This document shows positions 59,838-64,000 of a stretch of 64,000 bases of DNA, piece by piece; positions within the stretch are counted from its first letter, which is position 1; every line of letters begins with the position of its first letter. The notes under the pieces are model-generated. The model was not told where the DNA came from. It made no database searches and saw only the letters and a program-made list of their open reading frames with translations. The translations under genes and the position numbers were made by a program. This DNA comes from Streptomyces sp. NBC_00539 (GTDB lineage Bacteria; Actinomycetota; Actinomycetes; Streptomycetales; Streptomycetaceae): assembly GCF_036346105.1 (NCBI RefSeq), contig NZ_CP107811.1, positions 5,723,501-5,787,500 on the forward strand, read 5' to 3'.

Positions 59838-61055
59838 CTACGGCCGGGTGGCGGCCGGTTCGTCCTGAGCGGCGGGGCCGCGGCCGCCCTCGCCCGCCGG
59901 CCCGCGCCGCAGCACCGCCGCCCCCGCGACCAGGCCGAACGCCAGCAGCGTGACCAGCCCGAACGACACCACGAGCGAGGTCGCGTCGGCCACCGCCCCG
60001 ATCGCCGACGGCGCGATCAGGCCCGAGGTGTACGTGATCGTCGCCACCCCGGCGATGGCCTGCGCCGGAGCGGGCCCGCTCCGCGCCGCCGCGGCGAAGG
60101 CCAGCGGCACGACCACGGCGATGCCGAGCCCGATCAGGGCGAATCCCGCCAGGGCCCCCGCCGGATGCCGGACCGCGACCACCGACAGCCCGCCCGCGGT
60201 GGCCAGTACGCCGCCCGCCCGCACGGTGCGCACCGGGCCGAAGCGGTCCACCACCCGGTCCCCGCAGAGCCGTGCGACGGCCATGGTCAGTGCGAACGCG
60301 GTGGTGCAGGCGGCCGCGAGGCCCGCGTCGGTGTGCAGTACGTCGCGCAGGTAGACGGCGGACCAGTCCAGGTCCGCGCCCTCGGCGAAGACGGCGCAGA
60401 ACCCGACCGCGCCGATGAGCAGCGCCGACTTCGGCGGCAGGGTGAAGTGCGGGGGCGCCTCGGCCTGCGCGTCACCGCCCGGATCCAGGACCCCGTGCAC
60501 GGCGACCAGCCCGGCCGCCGTCAGGGCGAGCGCGGCCAGGAGGTGGTGCAGCCGGGCATCGGTACCCGCGTGCGCGGCGACCGTACCGGCGGCCGAGCCG
60601 ATCAGGGCCCCCACGCTCCACATGCCGTGCAGGGAGGACATGATCGAGCGGCCGAGCCGGTCCTCGGTCTCCACGCCGAGCGCGTTCATCGCCACGTCGG
60701 ACATGCCGGAGGTGGCGCCGTAGACGAACAGGGCGCCGCAGAGGGCGGGCAGGCCGGGGGCGAGGCCCGGCAGGACGAGGGACGCGGTCCACAGGACCAG
60801 CAGGCCGCGCAGCGCGGTACGCGTCCCGAAGCGGTGGCTGATCCGGCCGGCGAGCGGCATCGCGAGGGCGGCGCCGAGGGCGGGGAAGGCGAGGGCCAGG
60901 CCCAGCGTGCCCGCGCCGAGCCCGGCGTGCTCCTGGATCCAGGGGATGCGGGTGGCGAACGAGCCGGTGACCGCACCGTGGACGCAGAAGACGGCGGCGA
61001 TCGCGAGCCGGGCGCTGCGCAGGCGGGTGGGGGTGGGGGCGGGCCCGGTCGTCAT
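59838..61055 (-). CDS. Major facilitator superfamily transporter
   Basis: A 405-residue protein with 12 membrane helices. It resembles the YbjJ-like/fucose-permease-like branch (FATRIPWIQEHAGLGAGTLG, MPLAGRISHRFGTRTALRG as the MFS loop motif, FVYGATSGMSDVAMNALGVE). The last 25 residues are a charged tail. ATG 61055 is the start. The substrate is unknown, and no metabolic gene is linked closely. Confidence 0.88.
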   Translation of the reverse strand: MTTGPAPTPTRLRSARLAIAAVFCVHGAVTGSFATRIPWIQEHAGLGAGTLGLALAFPALGAALAMPLAGRISHRFGTRTALRGLLVLWTASLVLPGLAPGLPALCGALFVYGATSGMSDVAMNALGVETEDRLGRSIMSSLHGMWSVGALIGSAAGTVAAHAGTDARLHHLLAALALTAAGLVAVHGVLDPGGDAQAEAPPHFTLPPKSALLIGAVGFCAVFAEGADLDWSAVYLRDVLHTDAGLAAACTTAFALTMAVARLCGDRVVDRFGPVRTVRAGGVLATAGGLSVVAVRHPAGALAGFALIGLGIAVVVPLAFAAAARSGPAPAQAIAGVATITYTSGLIAPSAIGAVADATSLVVSFGLVTLLAFGLVAGAAVLRRGPAGEGGRGPAAQDEPAATRP

Positions 61056-61162
61056 GCCGACAACCTACCGGTGGTTGCCGCGGCGAGGACGGGGCCCGTG
61101 CCCGGCCCGTGCCCGGCCCGGGGCCGCCCGAGGTGCGGTGCGGCGCCGCGGCGCGAGCGGTC

Positions 61163-61228
61163 CCGGCTGCGCCGGGCCCCGCGGGGCTCCGCCCCGCACC
61201 CCGCGCCTCAAACGCCGGCGGGGCTGGG
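61163..61228. repeat. Dispersed Streptomyces-type intergenic repeat
   Basis: The sequence around GGGGCTCCGCCCCGCACC and GCGCCTCAAACGCCGGCG is of a kind I have seen in very many Streptomyces intergenic regions, usually downstream of genes. It lies in the 232-bp gap between the SDR and MFS genes, both on the minus strand. It contains GGGGC/GCCCC hairpins and may act as a terminator or a dispersed extragenic palindrome-like element. The rest of the gap is GC-rich and shows no gene. Confidence 0.6.
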
Positions 61229-61287
61229 AGGGGTTCGGCGGGGCCGGATGGGCCGGCCCAGATGCCGGCGGGGCCGGGCGGGGGTGG

Positions 61288-62025
61288 TCAGTGGGGGGTC
61301 TTCAGGTATTCAGCGAAGCTCTGGTGGCCCACCGCGCGGGTCGGGGTCAGGTGGCCGCCGCGGCGGAAGGCCGCGTAGGCCTTGCCCGCCAGCGGGACGT
61401 CCAGTACGCGGCGGCGGCGGCCCGTCGCCGCGAGGCCGGCGCGGGCCAGGTCCGACAGCGAGTGGATCTCCGGGCCGCCCATGTCCGGGACCCGCCCCGC
61501 CGGCACCGGCACCGCCAGTTCCGCGAGCCGGTCCGCGACCTCCCCGACCGAGATCGGCTGCATCCGTACCCCCTTGGGCACCGGTACCACCGGCAGCTTC
61601 CCCATCACGTCCACCACCCGCGCCACCAGGTCGTGGAACTGGGTCGTCCGCAGGATCGTGAGACCCAGCCCCGACTCCTCCAGCATCCGTTCCACCTTGA
61701 GCTTCGTCACGTAGTAGCCGTACGGCACCACGTCCACCCCGACGATCGAGATGTAGACGATGTTGGTCACGGTCCCCGCCCGCCGGGCCGCCTCGATCAG
61801 GTGCCCCGCCGCCACGTCGTCACCGCCCCGCGGTGAGCTCGCGCAGTGCACGACGACCTCGACGCCCGCCATCGCCGCGTCCAGTCCGCTGCCGTCCCGG
61901 AGGTCGACGGGGTACTCCTGCGAGTGCCGGCTCAGGACACGGACCTCGTGGCCCGCGTCCCGCAGCCGGGTGACGACGAGCGCCCCGACGGTGCCGGTGC
62001 CTCCGGTGACCAGGATCGTGCTCAT
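61288..62025 (-). CDS. NAD(P)-binding SDR/NmrA-like protein, ECF41 partner
   Basis: A 245-residue atypical short-chain dehydrogenase. The N-terminal TILVTGGTGTVGALVVTRLR is the cofactor-binding motif; VVHCASS, IVYISIVGVDVVPYGYYVTK (Tyr-x-x-x-Lys) and LTILRTTQFHDLVARVVDVM follow. ECF41 sigma factors are typically encoded next to an epimerase/oxidoreductase or carboxymuconolactone decarboxylase gene; this one lies 31 bp downstream of such a sigma factor gene and is probably its principal target. ATG 62025 has GGAAGGAAG upstream. Confidence 0.87.
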   Translation of the reverse strand: MSTILVTGGTGTVGALVVTRLRDAGHEVRVLSRHSQEYPVDLRDGSGLDAAMAGVEVVVHCASSPRGGDDVAAGHLIEAARRAGTVTNIVYISIVGVDVVPYGYYVTKLKVERMLEESGLGLTILRTTQFHDLVARVVDVMGKLPVVPVPKGVRMQPISVGEVADRLAELAVPVPAGRVPDMGGPEIHSLSDLARAGLAATGRRRRVLDVPLAGKAYAAFRRGGHLTPTRAVGHQSFAEYLKTPH

Positions 62026-62056
62026 GATGGGGTCTTCCTTCCCGGTAGAGGTGTGT

Positions 62057-62974
62057 TCACCAGCCAGGACCGGACGGCCTCCCCGGATGTGACAGCTGCC
62101 GCCGCAGGAACTCCAGCTTTTCCGGATTCAGCACGGCCCGCATGCCGGTCACCAGCCCGTCCGGCCCGTCCCCGAACTCCACGACCAGCACCCCCAGCTC
62201 GCCGAACACGAGCGCGGGCATCCCGTTGACCTCCGCCGGGGCGACCGGCAGGTCCGCCGCGTACTTGTTCAGGACGCCCACCAGGAACCGGGCCACCTTG
62301 TCCCGGCCCACGACCGGCCGCCGGGCCGCGCTGACCACCCCGCCGCCGTCCGACACCACCCGGACGTCGGCGCTCAGCAGGGTCTCCAGCCGTGCCACGT
62401 CCCCGTCGCGCGCGGCCGCCATGAAGGTGTCCACCAGGCCCTGCCAGCGCTGCGGGTCCGGCCGGAAGCGCGGACGCGGGGCCTCCACCCGCTGGGCCGC
62501 ACGCCGGTACAGCTGCCGGGAGTTGGCCTCGGTGATGTCGAGCAGCCCGGCGATCTCCCGGTGCCCGTACGCGAAGGCCTCGCGCAGCACGTACACCGCC
62601 CGCTCGACCGGTGTGAGCTGCTCCAGCAGCACCAGCAGGGCCATCGAGACGCTGTCCCGCCGCTCCGCGGAGTCCAGTGGGCCGAGCGTGCCGTCCGAGG
62701 TGAGCACCGGTTCCGGGAGCCAGGGGCCGACGTACTCCTCGCGCCGGGCCCGGGCCGAGGTCAGCCGGTTCAGGCACAGGCGGGTCACCGTCTTCGCGAG
62801 CCAGGCGCCGGGGTGCTCGACGTCGCCCCGGTCGGCCGCGCTCCAGCGCAGGTACGCGTCCTGGACGGTGTCCTCGGCCTCGTGCGCGGAGCCCAGCATC
62901 CGGTAGGCGATGCCGAACATCCGGCCCCGGTGTTCTTCGAAGTCGGCCGCGGAGGCGGCTACAGGCGTGCTCAC
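62057..62974 (-). CDS. ECF41-type sigma factor with C-terminal SnoaL-like domain (SigJ-like)
   Basis: A 305-residue sigma factor. Region 2 is FEEHRGRMFGIAYRMLGSAH to EDTVQDAYLRW, region 4 is LTPVERAVYVLREAFAYGHR followed by EIAGLLDITEANSRQLYRRA. About 125 C-terminal residues form an NTF2/SnoaL fold that regulates the sigma in place of a separate anti-sigma factor, ending in the NPEKL motif typical of ECF41. GTG 62974 is chosen: a longer start at 63037 would run through a perfect terminator hairpin at 62993-63024. It is co-oriented with the SDR gene downstream. Confidence 0.9.
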   Translation of the reverse strand: MSTPVAASAADFEEHRGRMFGIAYRMLGSAHEAEDTVQDAYLRWSAADRGDVEHPGAWLAKTVTRLCLNRLTSARARREEYVGPWLPEPVLTSDGTLGPLDSAERRDSVSMALLVLLEQLTPVERAVYVLREAFAYGHREIAGLLDITEANSRQLYRRAAQRVEAPRPRFRPDPQRWQGLVDTFMAAARDGDVARLETLLSADVRVVSDGGGVVSAARRPVVGRDKVARFLVGVLNKYAADLPVAPAEVNGMPALVFGELGVLVVEFGDGPDGLVTGMRAVLNPEKLEFLRRQLSHPGRPSGPGW

Positions 62975-62992
62975 GTCGGCAGCGTACGCGGG

Positions 62993-63024
62993 AGGACCCG
63001 GTGGCCGCGGGGCCACCGGGTCCT
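62993..63024. terminator. Perfect stem-loop terminator after the chitinase gene
   Basis: AGGACCCGGTGGCC (62993-63006) and its exact complement (63011-63024) enclose a 4-base loop. It lies 23 bp after the chitinase stop and 19 bp before the sigma factor start, both on the minus strand, so it separates the two transcripts. Confidence 0.9.
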
Positions 63025-63046
63025 GACCGTCACTCACCTGCGCGTG

Positions 63047-64000
63047 TCAGCAGGCGCCCTGGTCCCTCCAGACGCCCCAGTCGCCCGTGGTGCCGGGCTC
63101 CTCGTTCTGCGTCCACCACTGGGCCTTCCAGGTGTGGCCCTTGTGGGAGACGAGGTTCCCGCTGTTGTATACCGTGCCCGCGACGTACGCCGGGGCGGTG
63201 CAGGTCCCCCCGGGGGGAGTGGTCGGCGGGGTGGTCGGGGGAGTGGTCGGCGGGGTCGTGGGCGGCGTCGTCGGGGGCTGGGTGCCGCCCGGCTCGACCA
63301 CCGTCGTGCCGCGCGCCAGGTCGCCGGCGAGGGCGTAGGCGGTGCCGGAGATGTTCACCGTCCAGTTGGAGGGTGTGGAGACAGGCAGGTAGTAGTTGAA
63401 CGCCAGGTCCACCGAGGCGCCGGGAGCCAGCGTCTGCCAGGCCGGGAGTTTCAGCGAGACCCGCTGGAAGTCGCCCTTGAGGCCGCCGACGTTGTTGCCG
63501 GTGTGGCCGGCGCTGATCACCTTGGTGCCGAATCCGGACTGGTCGGAGGCGTTGGCCGGGGCCGAGGTCCCGTAGTCGAACTGGAACTCGGTGCCGCCGG
63601 GCAGCGTGGTCTTCGTGTTGTTCGTGATCTTGAGCTTGGGGGTGATCGGGTAGTTGGAGTCGCCCAGCTTGAACTCGGTGAACTCCGTCTTGATGTCCAC
63701 GGCCCGCGCCGGGAGCGCGCTGCCCGCCGTCTTCGCCCCGTAGGGCGCGGCCGACTTGAACTTCTCGTACATCGTCGTGGTGAGCGTGTCACCCATCTCG
63801 TACTGGCCCTTGGCGGCGTTGTAGCCGTAGTCGCCCGCCAGTTCCCAGACCATCGTGCCGCCGATTCCCTTGTCCACCACGTAGTCGGCCTTGGCTGCGA
63901 CGGACTGTTCGTCCTCCGTCGACAGGAAGACCTTCTTCTGGTCGTTCCACAGCCACGGAGCCACCAGCGTGGAGTCGTACTTGCGGACGTAGGTGCCGGT
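63047..64000 (-). CDS. GH18 chitinase, C-terminal part (5' end beyond the window)
   Basis: The gene runs leftward into the window, so only its last 317 codons are present. Residues just inside the edge (VRKYDSTLVAPWLWND) and ADYVVDKGIGGTMVWELAGD are the end of a GH18 chitinase barrel. A beta-sandwich domain of the ChiC type follows (FKLGDSNYPITPKLKITNN to NWTVNISGTAYAL), then a PPTTPP-repeat linker, and finally a CBM5/12 chitin-binding module (PAYVAGTVYNSGNLVSHKGH, WKAQWWTQNEEPG, WGVWRDQGAC) with its aromatic Trp residues. It is secreted and degrades chitin. The start and signal peptide cannot be seen. Confidence 0.93.
   Translation of the reverse strand, partial: TGTYVRKYDSTLVAPWLWNDQKKVFLSTEDEQSVAAKADYVVDKGIGGTMVWELAGDYGYNAAKGQYEMGDTLTTTMYEKFKSAAPYGAKTAGSALPARAVDIKTEFTEFKLGDSNYPITPKLKITNNTKTTLPGGTEFQFDYGTSAPANASDQSGFGTKVISAGHTGNNVGGLKGDFQRVSLKLPAWQTLAPGASVDLAFNYYLPVSTPSNWTVNISGTAYALAGDLARGTTVVEPGGTQPPTTPPTTPPTTPPTTPPTTPPGGTCTAPAYVAGTVYNSGNLVSHKGHTWKAQWWTQNEEPGTTGDWGVWRDQGAC

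Noticed and set aside
62975-63037. A longer sigma factor starting at GTG 63037
   Set aside because: The extension is Pro/Ala-rich and would include the perfect 14-bp terminator hairpin that follows the chitinase gene.
63200-63290. A short periodic GTGGTCGGCGGG-type DNA repeat near the right edge, considered as a CRISPR or minisatellite
   Set aside because: It is the coding sequence of the PPTTPP linker of the chitinase, in frame throughout.

Overview
The window is a stretch of a Streptomyces (or very close relative) chromosome. GC content and third-position GC are very high, GTG starts are common, and start/stop overlaps of the ATGA, GTGA and TGATG type recur. The core genes sit in an order I associate with Streptomyces (a tail that looks like priA, then fmt, rsmB, and further on rpe with a SorC/SugR-type regulator), and there are typical actinomycete families: a WhiB-like protein, an ECF41-type sigma factor, DUF5995, DUF6177 and DUF6507 proteins, an SCO0930-type lipoprotein and a multidomain chitinase.

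Layout. 1-3.6 kb: core genes (HTH protein, fmt, rsmB). 3.8-8.8 kb: a lower-GC insertion-like locus with a DUF6507 ESX-like protein, a large polymorphic toxin, a pentapeptide-repeat probable immunity protein and a DUF6177 protein; the junction between the first two genes looks broken. 8.9-15.7 kb: rpe and a sugar-responsive regulator, a CarD-like small protein, a lipoprotein RNase with its barstar, a monooxygenase/truncated-haemoglobin pair, and a UBP zinc-finger protein coupled to a receiver/thioredoxin-reductase-like fusion. 16-39.6 kb: a long co-directional cluster (see below). 39.7-44.4 kb: a TMEM175 channel, a catalytically altered IS701-like transposase protein coupled to xdhC, and guaB1. 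44.5-48.9 kb (minus): a LytS-like kinase, a sodium/solute symporter, a small protein and a LytTR regulator. 49-51.1 kb (minus): a repeat lipoprotein and an SGNH hydrolase. 51.5-57.5 kb: an amino-acid permease, an Lrp/AsnC regulator, a WhiB-like and a GNAT gene (both minus), and a davA-davB lysine monooxygenase pathway. 57.6-64 kb (minus): DUF5995, a uracil/xanthine permease, MFS transporter, SDR, ECF41 sigma factor, and the 3' part of a chitinase running off the right edge.

The most interesting unit is 16.0-39.6 kb. It holds three separate DJ-1/PfpI proteins, a ThDP enzyme, four NTF2/SnoaL-like proteins, a GMC oxidoreductase, a glyoxalase-fold protein and an AGE-like (alpha/alpha)6 protein. 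These are followed by a complete partner-switching set (two STAS proteins, an RsbW-type kinase, a PP2C phosphatase with a receiver-like N-terminus) wrapped around a glgX glycogen-debranching gene, and a MinD/ParA-like ATPase. After a terminator come an aldehyde dehydrogenase, a three-subunit molybdenum hydroxylase, an MFS transporter and a cNMP-domain histidine kinase; the Mo-enzyme chaperone xdhC lies 5 kb further on. Nearly every enzyme handles an aldehyde, ketone, hydroxyl or sugar group, so I infer a carbonyl/carbohydrate-metabolising island under dedicated phosphorylation control. I do not recognise it as a described system. A TTA codon in one DJ-1 gene and another in the transposase-like gene suggest bldA-linked timing.

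I saw no rRNA, tRNA, CRISPR array or intact insertion sequence. Several intergenic gaps carry short tandem repeats (15, 20 and 23 bp periods).
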